Source: Adlercreutzia faecimuris (GTDB taxonomy: Bacteria; Actinomycetota; Coriobacteriia; Coriobacteriales; Eggerthellaceae). From it: 64,000 nucleotides of DNA. Each line of letters opens with the position of its first letter. The first letter of the stretch is position 1. Positions 54,094 through 61,413 of this stretch are shown here, piece after piece. A program made the position numbers and the translations under genes. The stretch lies in contig NZ_JAJMLW010000001.1 in assembly GCF_022669055.1 (NCBI RefSeq), positions 1,240,001-1,304,000 on the forward strand, given 5' to 3'. The notes beneath the pieces were generated by a model. The model was not told the DNA's origin, made no database searches, and saw only the letters and a program-made list of their open reading frames with translations.

Positions 54094-55586
54094 TGGCCGC
54101 GACGTTCGGGGAGATGTCCGTCCGCCAGATCCAGGCGGGCCTGGCCGCGCGCGAGTTCTCCGCCGCCGAGGTGGCCCGCGCCACGCTCGAGCGCATCGGC
54201 GCGGCCGACGAGGCGGTGCACGCCTTCCTCCAGGTGACCGAGGACCTGGCCCTCGCGGCGGCATCGCGCGTCGACGCGGCCGCGGCCGAGGGGCGCCTGG
54301 CCGAGCTGGGGCCGCTCGCCGGCGTGCCCGTGGGCTACAAGGACAACATGAACCTGACGGGCACGCGCACCACCTGCTCGTCGAACATGCTGCGCGACTA
54401 CGTGTCGCCCTACACGGCCACCTGCGTGCAGCGCACCCTCGACGCCGGCGCGCTGCCCATCGGCAAGCTGAACATGGACGAGTTCGCCTTCGGCTCCTCC
54501 ACCGAGACGTCCGCCTTCGGGCCCACGCGCAACCCGTGGGACCTCGGGCGCGTGCCGGGCGGGAGCTCGGGCGGCAGCGCGGCCGCCGTGGCCGCGGGTC
54601 TCGTGCCGGTGACGCTCGGGTCGGACACGGGCGGGTCCATCCGCCAGCCCGGCTCCTTCTGCGGCATCGTGGCCGTCAAGCCCACCTACGGCGTGGTCTC
54701 GCGCTACGGCGTGGTGGCCTTCGGCAGCTCGCTCGACCAGGTGGGCCCCTTCGCCCGCTCGGTCGAGGACGCTGCGCTCGCCCTGAACGCCATCGCCGGC
54801 CGCGACGAGCTGGACTGCACGAGCCAGCCGTGCGACGTGGACTTCACGGCCAACCTGGCCGAGGGGGCCGCCGGCCTGCGCGTGGGCGTCGTCCCCGCCT
54901 TCATGGAGGCCGCGGGCCTCACGGCCGAGGTGCGCGCCAAGGTGGAGGAGGCCGCCTCGGCACTCGAGGCCGCCGGCGCCGTCCTCGTCGACGTGGAGCT
55001 GCCCCACGCCCAGGCCGCCATGAGCGCCTACTACGTGCTGGGACCGTGCGAGGCGTTCTCCAACCTCGCCCGCTTCGACAGCGTGCGCTACGGCTACTGC
55101 GACCCGGGCCACGCCGATCTGGGCAGCCAGTACGAGGCCAGCCGCGAGCGCGGCTTCGGCCCCGAGGCGCGCCGCCGCATCATGCTCGGCAGCTACCTTC
55201 TGTCCGCGGGCGTCTACGACACCTACTACTACCCGGCCCAGCAGGTGCGCACCCTCATCACGCGTGACTACCTGGACGCCTTCGAGAAGGTCGACGTGAT
55301 CCTGGCCCCCGTGGCGCCGCGCACCGCCTTCAAGTTCGGCGAGATCGGCGACCCGACCGAGATGTACCTGTCGGACATGTTCACCATCTCCATCAACATC
55401 GCGGGCAACGGCGGCATGTCCATGCCGGTGGGCCTGGGCGCCGACACGGGGATGCCCGTGGGCGTGCAGCTCATCGCGCCGCCCTTCCGCGACGCCAACA
55501 TGCTGCGGGCGGCCGCGGCCCTCGAGCAGGTCTTCGGGCCGGCGCCGGTGGCGCCCGCCTTCGCCGACGGAAAGGCGGGTGAGTAG
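54093..55586 (+). CDS. gatA: Asp/Glu-tRNA amidotransferase subunit A
   Basis: Amidase subunit releasing ammonia from glutamine. 497 aa. VPVGYKDNMNLTG has the catalytic lysine; PGGSSGGSAAAVAAGLVP and GSDTGGSIRQPGSFCG hold the cis-Ser and nucleophile serine. FAFGSSTETSAFG is also present. The start overlaps the gatC stop (TGATGG). Confidence 0.95.
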   Translation: MAATFGEMSVRQIQAGLAAREFSAAEVARATLERIGAADEAVHAFLQVTEDLALAAASRVDAAAAEGRLAELGPLAGVPVGYKDNMNLTGTRTTCSSNMLRDYVSPYTATCVQRTLDAGALPIGKLNMDEFAFGSSTETSAFGPTRNPWDLGRVPGGSSGGSAAAVAAGLVPVTLGSDTGGSIRQPGSFCGIVAVKPTYGVVSRYGVVAFGSSLDQVGPFARSVEDAALALNAIAGRDELDCTSQPCDVDFTANLAEGAAGLRVGVVPAFMEAAGLTAEVRAKVEEAASALEAAGAVLVDVELPHAQAAMSAYYVLGPCEAFSNLARFDSVRYGYCDPGHADLGSQYEASRERGFGPEARRRIMLGSYLLSAGVYDTYYYPAQQVRTLITRDYLDAFEKVDVILAPVAPRTAFKFGEIGDPTEMYLSDMFTISINIAGNGGMSMPVGLGADTGMPVGVQLIAPPFRDANMLRAAAALEQVFGPAPVAPAFADGKAGE

Positions 55587-55588
55587 CC

Positions 55589-57190
55589 GTGAGGAAGCTG
55601 GAAGAGGTCCTGCGCGACTGGGAGGCCGTCATCGGCCTGGAGATCCACGCCGAGCTGACCACGCTCAACACCAAGATGTTCTGCGGCTGCAAGCTGGAGT
55701 TCGGCGCCGACCCCAACACCCACACGTGCCCCGTGTGCCTGGGGCTGCCCGGCGCGCTGCCCGTGCCCAACCGCGCCGCCATCGAGTCCATCGTGCTGGC
55801 GGGCCTGGCCACCAACTGCGACATCGAGAAGCACTCGATGTTCTACCGCAAGAACTACATGTACCCCGACATGGCCAAGAACTTCCAGACCACCCAGGGG
55901 CCCGTCGCCTTCTGCATGCGCGGGCACCTCGACCTGGACGTGGACGGCCCGGCGGCGGGCGAGCGCATCGACCTGGACGGCCTGGCGGCGGGCGAGTCGC
56001 GCGGCAACGTCACCCGCACCGAGGACGGCTACGTGGCGCACGTGGGCATCACGCGCATCCACATGGAGGAGGACGCGGGCAAGATGGTGCACCTCGGCGG
56101 CGGCGAGGGCCGCATCGCCGGGGCCACCCACTCGCTCGTGGACTACAACCGCGCCGGCACCCCGCTCATCGAGCTGGTGACCGAGCCCGACCTGCGCACG
56201 CCCGAGGAGGCGCGCCTGTTCATGCAGAAGCTGCGCCAGATCTACCTGGCCATCGGCATCTCCGACTGCTCGATGGAGGAGGGGTCGCTGCGCTGCGACG
56301 GCAACGTGTCGCTGCGCCGCCGCGGCACGACGGGCCTGGGCACCAAGACCGAGCTCAAGAACATGAACTCGTTCAAGAACCTGCACGACGGGCTGGCCTA
56401 CGAGATCTGCCGCCAGGCCGAGGTGCTCGAGGAGGGCGGCGTCATCTACCAGGAGACGCGCCACTGGGATCCCACGGCCAAGCGAACCATCGTCATGCGC
56501 GTGAAGGAGACGGCCGACGACTACCGCCTGTTCCCCGAGCCCGACCTGGCGCCCTATGACCTGACCGACGAGTTCATCGAGGGCGTGCGCGCCAAGCTGC
56601 CCGAGCTGCCGCACGAGAAGGCGGTCCGCTACGCCGCGGCGTTCGGGCTCTCGGCCTACGACGCGCGCCACCTGGTGGAGCACCGCGCCACGGCCGACTT
56701 CTTCGACGCGTGCATGGCCCTGGCCGACGCCGGGAAGGACGGCGCCGCGTTCGCCAAGCCGCTCGCGAACCTCGTCATCAACGACGTGACCGGCTACGTG
56801 AACACCCACGACGGCTCCGACGGCGCGCCCGCGGGCTTCGACGGGGTGTTCGCACGCCTCACGCCCGCCCGCGCGCTCGAGCTGGTGGGGCTGGTGGCCG
56901 ACGACGCCATCTCGTCCAAGCAGGCCAAGGAGGTCTTCGCCGCGGTGATCGCCGACGACGCCGACCCGGCGGCCGTGGTGGAGGAGCGCGGCATGCGCCA
57001 GGTGTCCGACGCCGGCGCCATCGAGGCCGTGGTCGACGAGGTGCTGGCGGCCAACCCCGACAAGGTGGAGCAGTACCGCGGCGGGAAGACCGGCCTCATC
57101 GGGTTCTTCGTGGGCCAGTGCATGAAGAAGACCCAGGGCCAGGGCAACCCCAAGGTCATCAACGAGCTGCTCGCCGAGAAGCTGGGGTAG
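55589..57190 (+). CDS. gatB: Asp/Glu-tRNA amidotransferase subunit B
   Basis: Kinase subunit that phosphorylates the mischarged tRNA. 533 aa, with a short N-terminal extension. IGLEIHAELTTLNTKMFCGC and CPVCLGLPGALPVPN hold the zinc cysteines. The C-terminal YqeY-like tail ends NPKVINELLAEKLG. GTG 55589 lies two bases past the gatA stop with GAAAGGCGGGTGAG upstream. Last gene of gatCAB. Confidence 0.95.
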   Translation: MRKLEEVLRDWEAVIGLEIHAELTTLNTKMFCGCKLEFGADPNTHTCPVCLGLPGALPVPNRAAIESIVLAGLATNCDIEKHSMFYRKNYMYPDMAKNFQTTQGPVAFCMRGHLDLDVDGPAAGERIDLDGLAAGESRGNVTRTEDGYVAHVGITRIHMEEDAGKMVHLGGGEGRIAGATHSLVDYNRAGTPLIELVTEPDLRTPEEARLFMQKLRQIYLAIGISDCSMEEGSLRCDGNVSLRRRGTTGLGTKTELKNMNSFKNLHDGLAYEICRQAEVLEEGGVIYQETRHWDPTAKRTIVMRVKETADDYRLFPEPDLAPYDLTDEFIEGVRAKLPELPHEKAVRYAAAFGLSAYDARHLVEHRATADFFDACMALADAGKDGAAFAKPLANLVINDVTGYVNTHDGSDGAPAGFDGVFARLTPARALELVGLVADDAISSKQAKEVFAAVIADDADPAAVVEERGMRQVSDAGAIEAVVDEVLAANPDKVEQYRGGKTGLIGFFVGQCMKKTQGQGNPKVINELLAEKLG

Positions 57191-57283
57191 GGCGGTCCGC
57201 AGGCGGGGGCGTCGCCGCGGGGCGTGCGCCCCTCCCGCCTTTCTGGAGCGGGCGCGGCGCGGCCCGTAACGGTTGGGCCACGG

Positions 57284-57352
57284 AAGCGCGCCCTCGGCAT
57301 CGATGAGCCTTTCGGTGATAGCATGGGCCGAAAGACCGCGCCGAGGGCGCTT
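57284..57352. repeat. Nested inverted repeats overlapping a candidate -10
   Basis: Outer arms AAGCGCGCCCTCGGC (57284-57298) and GCGCCGAGGGCGCTT (57338-57352) enclose inner arms CTTTCGG (57309-57315) and CCGAAAG (57328-57334). An extended -10-like TGATAGCAT lies in the loop (57316-57324). It could terminate gatCAB in either direction or act as an operator for the following small gene. Confidence 0.5.
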
Positions 57353-57376
57353 CTTCACGCAGAGGGGGTCTCAACC

Positions 57377-57661
57377 ATGGCAAGCGATTCCGGCGGCCGT
57401 CGCGCCGGCGACTGGACCCACAAGGGCCAGCGCACCCACGAGAAGGCGAACACCATCGTCAAGGGCCCGGGGGCCAAGCGCTGGTACGAGGACAACTTCT
57501 GGATCATCTTTCTGCTGGTGGTCTTCTGGCCGGTGGGCCTCGTGCTCATGTGGCGGTCGGACTGGCACGTGGCGGTGAAGGTGGTCGTGTCCGTCGTGCT
57601 GGCCGGCGTGGTGCTCCTGTCGTTCTCGATGTGGTCGGCCGTCCAGGCGTCCATGGCCTAG
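57377..57661 (+). CDS. Small two-helix membrane protein, hypothetical
   Basis: 94 aa. A charged N-terminal part (GDWTHKGQRTHEKANTIVKG) precedes two hydrophobic helices: FWIIFLLVVFWPVGLVLMW and VAVKVVVSVVLAGVVLLSF. The FWP.GL..MW pattern is common in small membrane proteins of Actinobacteria. ATG 57377 follows GAGGGGGTCTCAACC. I do not know its function. Confidence 0.7.
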   Translation: MASDSGGRRAGDWTHKGQRTHEKANTIVKGPGAKRWYEDNFWIIFLLVVFWPVGLVLMWRSDWHVAVKVVVSVVLAGVVLLSFSMWSAVQASMA

Positions 57662-57764
57662 GTCCGTGCGGCCCGCCGGCGCCGCGCACGGGCCCCTCGG
57701 GCCGCACGCACCGCGGGAACCGGGCCATACGCGGGCCTTTCCCGAGGAATTTAGACTGTCAAAC

Positions 57765-57795
57765 TTGACATGAAGTTAACTCTATGTGGTGTAAT
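57765..57795 (+). promoter_or_regulatory. MerR-type promoter (19-bp spacer) for the merR gene
   Basis: TTGACA, a 19-bp spacer and TGTAAT. The overlong spacer contains the dyad ACATGA-AGTTAACT-CTATGT (57768-57787), 16 of 20 positions symmetric. This is the architecture activated by MerR-family proteins, which untwist the spacer. The promoter reads into the MerR gene itself. Confidence 0.8.
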
Positions 57796-57848
57796 AGGGA
57801 TGCCCCTCGGGGCCGGTTTCACTTGCACTACAAGGAGCACTGCGCACT

Positions 57849-58223
57849 ATGAAGATCGCTGAAGTAAGCAAACGCTACGGGATCTCCGCCGACACGCTTC
57901 GCTATTACGAGCGCATCGGCATCCTCCAGGGAATACCGCGCAATGCCAGCGGCATTCGCGACTACAACGAGGCGAACTGCAAGACGGTCGAGTTCGTCAA
58001 ATGCATGCGCGACGCGGGCATGTCCATCGAGGCCCTCACCGAGTACATGGACCTGTTCTACCGCGGCGACGAGACCATGGAGCGCCGCAAGGCCATCCTG
58101 CAGAACCAGCGCGAGGACATCCGGCGCCGCATCGTCGAGCTCGAGGACGCGCTCTCGCGCCTCGACTACAAGATCGACCACTATGAGGACGTCATGGAGC
58201 ACGAGCGCGACATCCTGAAGTAG
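57849..58223 (+). CDS. MerR-family transcriptional regulator
   Basis: 124 aa. N-terminal winged helix KIAEVSKRYGISADTLRYYERIGIL is canonical. The dimerisation helix (RRKAILQNQREDIRRRIVELEDALSRLDYKIDHYEDVMEHERDIL) is long, and there is little effector domain; the one usable cysteine pair is absent, so a metal sensor is unlikely. It resembles the NmlR/AdhR aldehyde-responsive group. ATG 57849 follows AAGGAGCACTGCGCACT. Its promoter and the larB promoter share the same 19-bp-spacer design, so it probably autoregulates and controls larB. Confidence 0.9.
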   Translation: MKIAEVSKRYGISADTLRYYERIGILQGIPRNASGIRDYNEANCKTVEFVKCMRDAGMSIEALTEYMDLFYRGDETMERRKAILQNQREDIRRRIVELEDALSRLDYKIDHYEDVMEHERDILK

Positions 58224-58245
58224 CGCTGCTTCGCCATGAGCGACC

Positions 58246-58281
58246 GCCGCCCCGCGGGCCCCTCGGCCCGCGGGGCGGCTT
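58246..58281 (+). terminator. Terminator after the MerR gene
   Basis: GCCGCCCCGCGGG and CCCGCGGGGCGGC form a 13-bp stem with an eight-base loop, followed by TTGCGTT. Confidence 0.7.
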
Positions 58282-58406
58282 GCGTTGCGGCGCGCTTGGC
58301 CGCGGCCGTGGGCGCGCGATCGGGCAGCGGGCGCGGCCGGGCGATGGGCGGGTGCGGATGCGTGATGGGCGCGGGTGCGGACGCGCGTTGCACGCTGGAG
58401 GGCGTT

Positions 58407-58575
58407 TCATATCCATTTCGGCGAGTTTCCCGAGGCTTGCGGGCGTATCTTCGCCTTCAAGCTTCCGGATGCCCCGGCGTTTTCCCAGGTCGGCTTAAAA
58501 TGCTGGCCGGCGAAGGGGGCGTAAGGGCGCTTTTTCGCGCTTGGAGGCTCGGAAAACTCGCCGAAATGGATATGA
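58407..58575. repeat. 169-bp element bounded by 28-bp inverted repeats
   Basis: The left arm 58407-58434 begins TCATATCCATTTCGGCGAGT and the right arm 58548-58575 ends with its complement; 27 of 28 positions match. The interior (113 bases) shows no gene and contains TTTTCGCGC hairpin fragments. No target duplication is obvious. It may be a MITE-like insertion, a dispersed intergenic repeat or a very long RNA hairpin. It ends 12 bases before the larB promoter. Confidence 0.75.
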
Positions 58576-58587
58576 GTCGGCTTTTTC

Positions 58588-58618
58588 TTGACTTGGATCC
58601 TGCTTCAAGTGATGTAAT
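58588..58618 (+). promoter_or_regulatory. MerR-type promoter (19-bp spacer) for larB
   Basis: TTGACT, a 19-bp spacer and TGTAAT, with dyad arms ACTTG and CAAGT ten bases apart inside the spacer. The layout equals that of the merR promoter at 57765, implying control by the same regulator. Confidence 0.72.
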
Positions 58619-58667
58619 GTGGGGCCGTGTCGCGCGCAGGGCGCGAGGCGGATGACCGAGGAGAGGA

Positions 58668-59645
58668 GTGCCGGTGGACGAGGCCGAGCTGAGACGGCTC
58701 CTGGAGGCCATGGCGGCGGGGGAGACCCCCGTCGAGGAGGCGCTGGCCCGCTGCAAGACGGCGCCCTTCGCCGATTTGGGCTACGCGAAGGTGGACACCC
58801 ACCGCGGCGTGCGCCAGGGCGTGGCCGAGGTGGTCTACGGCGAGGGCAAGACGGCCGCCCAGGTGGCGGGCATCTGCCAGGCGCTGCGCGTGTCCGGCCA
58901 GCCCCGGGTGCTCGTCACGCGCCTGGACGCCGAGAAGGCCGCCGCCGTGGCGGACGCCCTGGCCGCGGGCTGCGTGGGGACGAGCGATGCGGACGTCTTC
59001 GCCGGCGCGTTGCTCGCGGAGGCGCGCGCCATGGGTGCGGGCGCGGGGGCGGATGTCGCGGGCGGCGAGCGCGCGGGCACAGCGCCCGACGCTGGCGCGG
59101 GCGCGGCGGCGCCAGCCGCGGGCGGCGGGGCTGCGGCTGGCGTGGGCGGCGCAGGCGTGAGCGTGGCGGCGCCGGGCGCGGGGGCGTGGCGCTACTTCCC
59201 CGAGGCGCGGCTGGGCGTCGTGGGCGGCATGCCCGCGCCCGACGGCGCGGGCGAGGTGGTCATCGCGGCCGCCGGCACGAGCGACCTGCCCGTCGCCGAG
59301 GAGGCGGCGCTCACCGCGGAGTTCCTCGGCAACCGCGTCACGCGCCTCTACGACGTGGGCGTCGCCGGCATCCACCGGCTGCTCGCCCACGGCGACGTGC
59401 TCGCCCGGGCCCGCGTGGTCGTGGCCGTGGCGGGCATGGAGGGCGCGCTCGCCTCGGTGGTGGGCGGTCTGGTGTCGTGCCCGGTCATCGCCGTGCCCAC
59501 GAGCGTCGGCTACGGCGTCTCGTTCGGCGGCGTGACGGCGCTTCTGGCCATGCTCAACTCCTGCGCGAGCGGCGTGTCGGTGGTCAACATCGACAACGGC
59601 TTCGGCGCTGCCTACCAGGCGAGCCTCATCAACCACCTGCGATGA
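58668..59645 (+). CDS. larB: LarB, nickel-pincer cofactor biosynthesis carboxylase/hydrolase
   Basis: Carboxylates and hydrolyses nicotinic acid adenine dinucleotide, the first step toward the nickel-pincer nucleotide. 325 aa, against about 250 typical; the excess is a Gly/Ala-rich insert at roughly residues 120-170. The C-terminal PurE-like domain has VIAAAGTSDLPVAEEA, HRLLAHGDVLARARVVVAVAGMEGALASVVGGL and NSCASGVSVVNIDNGFG, whose cysteine is the NAD-linked residue in LarB. GTG 58668 (or GTG 58674) follows GAGGAGAGG. Confidence 0.92.
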   Translation: MPVDEAELRRLLEAMAAGETPVEEALARCKTAPFADLGYAKVDTHRGVRQGVAEVVYGEGKTAAQVAGICQALRVSGQPRVLVTRLDAEKAAAVADALAAGCVGTSDADVFAGALLAEARAMGAGAGADVAGGERAGTAPDAGAGAAAPAAGGGAAAGVGGAGVSVAAPGAGAWRYFPEARLGVVGGMPAPDGAGEVVIAAAGTSDLPVAEEAALTAEFLGNRVTRLYDVGVAGIHRLLAHGDVLARARVVVAVAGMEGALASVVGGLVSCPVIAVPTSVGYGVSFGGVTALLAMLNSCASGVSVVNIDNGFGAAYQASLINHLR

Positions 59646-59800
59646 GGCGGCAGGCCGGGCGCGGCGCGGCAGGCCGCGCCCGGTACCAGCGTGCCGTGCC
59701 GCGGGCCGCGCAGCAGCGAGCATATGCGTCGCGCTGACGTTCGCGTGCCGCACCGCGCGCCGTGCGGGCGGCGGCGAGGCCCTAGTCGAGCGTGCGAAAA

Positions 59801-59816
59801 TGTTTCACGTGAAACA
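59801..59816. promoter_or_regulatory. parS: parS site, perfect consensus
   Basis: TGTTTCACGTGAAACA is the exact 16-bp ParB-binding palindrome of bacterial chromosomes, extended to AATG...CATT. It lies in the larB-larC gap. Confidence 0.95.
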
Positions 59817-59847
59817 TTCGTATGGAGAAGCGGTGGATGACGGGGAA

Positions 59848-59863
59848 TGTTTTACGTGAAACA
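59848..59863. promoter_or_regulatory. parS: parS site, one mismatch
   Basis: TGTTTTACGTGAAACA differs from the parS consensus by one base and lies 47 bp from the perfect site. Confidence 0.88.
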
Positions 59864-59910
59864 TTTGTTTTGAGATTAGCCCGGGAGCGGGCGGAAGGGA
59901 AGCGTGCGGA

Positions 59911-60855
59911 ATGGGCGAGATGCTGTACCTGGAGTGCGCGTCGGGCATCAGCGGGGACATGGCGGTGGCGGCGCTCATCGACGCGGGCGCCAGCGAGCAG
60001 GCCGTGCGCGCGGCCTGCGCGAGCCTTCCCGTCGAGGGCTTCGAGCTGCGTATCGGCCGCGTCGCGAAGTCGGGCCTCGACGTGTGCGACTTCGACGTCG
60101 TCCTCGACGCCGCCCACGACAACCACGACCACGACCTCGCCTACCTCCACGGCCACGACCATTCCCGCGCCGACGCCCCCGCGGGCGCCTCGCATCCCCA
60201 CGGGCACACCCCTGCCGATTCCGCCCCTGACGGCCACGCGCATCCCCATTCGCGTCCGCACGCCGACCCCGTCTCCGGCGCGTCCGACGCCCACGCGCAT
60301 GACGCGCACCCCCACGCGCACCCCCACGAGCGCCGGGGCATGGCCGAGATCGCGGCCATCCTGGAGGCGGCGAGCCTCACCGACGGCGCCCGTGAGCGCG
60401 CCCTGCGCATCTTCGGGATCATCGCCGAGGCCGAGGCCGAGGCCCATGGCGTGCCCGTCGCCGAGGTCCACTTCCACGAGGTGGGCGCCGTCGACTCCAT
60501 CGTCGACATCGTGGCCGCGGCCGTCGCCCTCGACGATTTGGCGTCGCAGGGGATCGAGGACGTCGTCGTGGAGGAGCTCGTCGAGGGCCGCGGCACCATC
60601 CGCTGCCAGCACGGGATCATCCCCGTGCCGGCGCCGGCCGTCGTGAACATCGCGCGGGCCGCGCGCCTGCCGCTGCGCCTGGCCGCCGTCGAGGGCGAGC
60701 TCGTCACCCCCACCGGCGCCGCCATCGCGGCCGCAGCGCGCACGCGCACGCGCCTGCCCGAGCGCTTCACCGTCCGCCGCGTGGGCATGGGCGCCGGCAA
60801 ACGCGCCTACGAAACCGCCGGCATCCTGCGCGCCCTCGTCATCGAGGAGGCCTAG
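59911..60855 (+). CDS. larC: LarC1-like nickel-insertion protein with His-rich segment
   Basis: 314 aa. N-terminal MLYLECASGISGDMAVAALIDAG and later VHFHEVGAVDSIVDIVAAAVALDDL are LarC1 landmarks. A segment of roughly residues 68-142 holds about 20 histidines (HDNHDHDLAYLHGHDH, PHAHPHE) and should bind or store nickel. The frame stops after GILRALVIEEA, where LarC2 usually begins; no LarC2 sequence is seen in the following 550 bases in any frame. In Lactobacillus plantarum the two parts are joined by a programmed frameshift. ATG 59911 follows GCGGAAGGGAAGCGTGCGGA. Confidence 0.88.
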   Translation: MGEMLYLECASGISGDMAVAALIDAGASEQAVRAACASLPVEGFELRIGRVAKSGLDVCDFDVVLDAAHDNHDHDLAYLHGHDHSRADAPAGASHPHGHTPADSAPDGHAHPHSRPHADPVSGASDAHAHDAHPHAHPHERRGMAEIAAILEAASLTDGARERALRIFGIIAEAEAEAHGVPVAEVHFHEVGAVDSIVDIVAAAVALDDLASQGIEDVVVEELVEGRGTIRCQHGIIPVPAPAVVNIARAARLPLRLAAVEGELVTPTGAAIAAAARTRTRLPERFTVRRVGMGAGKRAYETAGILRALVIEEA

Positions 60856-61077
60856 CGCCCGCTCCCCGCCTCCTGCCGCGCGTTGCGCCGCCCGGCTTCG
60901 TGGCGTTCCGGTTCCCGTCCCCCCACGTCGCTCCGGCCGGCTTCGCGGCGTCTCGCCCCTGACGCGGGCATCGGCGCCGTGCCCGCCTCCCGCGGCGCGT
61001 CGGAGGGCTTCGCGGCGACTGCGCCCGGCGCCCTCGTTCGCGCCGGAGTCGCCGTGCGCGTGGGGGGGCTCGTCCGT
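60856..61077. other. Gap after larC with no recognised feature
   Basis: GC-rich, with three loose copies of GGCTTCG(C/T)GGCG near 60896, 60948 and 61009. No open frame with a ribosome site and no terminator with a U-tract is evident. Confidence 0.4.
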
Positions 61078-61234
61078 GGACAAAAAGGCGCGATTTCACT
61101 TTCGGGTGGACAAAAACCGGCGATCTCGCATCCCGAAACGCGACAGAACGGCGAGATCGCCGGTTTTCGTCCCGATTTTGGACGAAAAGGCGCGATCTCG
61201 CAGATTCGCGATGCGAGATCGCCGATTTTTGTCC
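61078..61234. repeat. Array of five alternating 22-bp repeats
   Basis: Copies at 61078-61099 (+), 61108-61129 (+), 61151-61172 (-), 61180-61201 (+) and 61213-61234 (-) of a unit beginning GGAC(A/G)AAAA and ending CGATCTCGC. Start spacings are 30, 43, 29 and 33 bases. Copies 2 and 3 can pair at 20 of 22 positions, and copies 4 and 5 pair similarly, giving two hairpins. It resembles REP/BIME clusters. It lies just before the histidine operon promoter. Confidence 0.85.
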
Positions 61235-61250
61235 AACAACGGACTTTTCA

Positions 61251-61278
61251 TTGCTTTATTACTCTACTGTGCTAAAGT
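61251..61278 (+). promoter_or_regulatory. Promoter of the histidine operon
   Basis: TTGCTT, a 16-bp spacer and TAAAGT in an AT-rich patch, about 136 bases before the hisZ-hisG start. Confidence 0.55.
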
Positions 61279-61413
61279 ATGCGAAGCGAAGACGGCGGCC
61301 ACATGTGCGCGGGCGTCGTCGGCGTTATTTGCGGGCATTCGGCCGATTGGGCGCGACGGGGCGCCCGCGGACGGGTACCATGGGACGGCTACGACACGAG
61401 GAGAGGAAGGCCC

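Noticed and set aside
58236-58655. 139-residue plus-strand frame between merR and larB
   Set aside because: It crosses the merR terminator, both arms of the inverted-repeat element and the larB promoter, so it is not a credible gene.
59782-61083. 433-residue minus-strand open frame over larC and parS
   Set aside because: Low-complexity Gly/Val/Arg composition and no ribosome site; the plus-strand LarC frame has recognised motifs.
61078-61234. CRISPR array
   Set aside because: Repeats alternate in orientation, spacers are only 7-21 bases, and no cas gene is present.
60883-61275. 130-residue frame after larC that might be LarC2
   Set aside because: The translation shows no LarC2 block and runs through the 22-bp repeat array.
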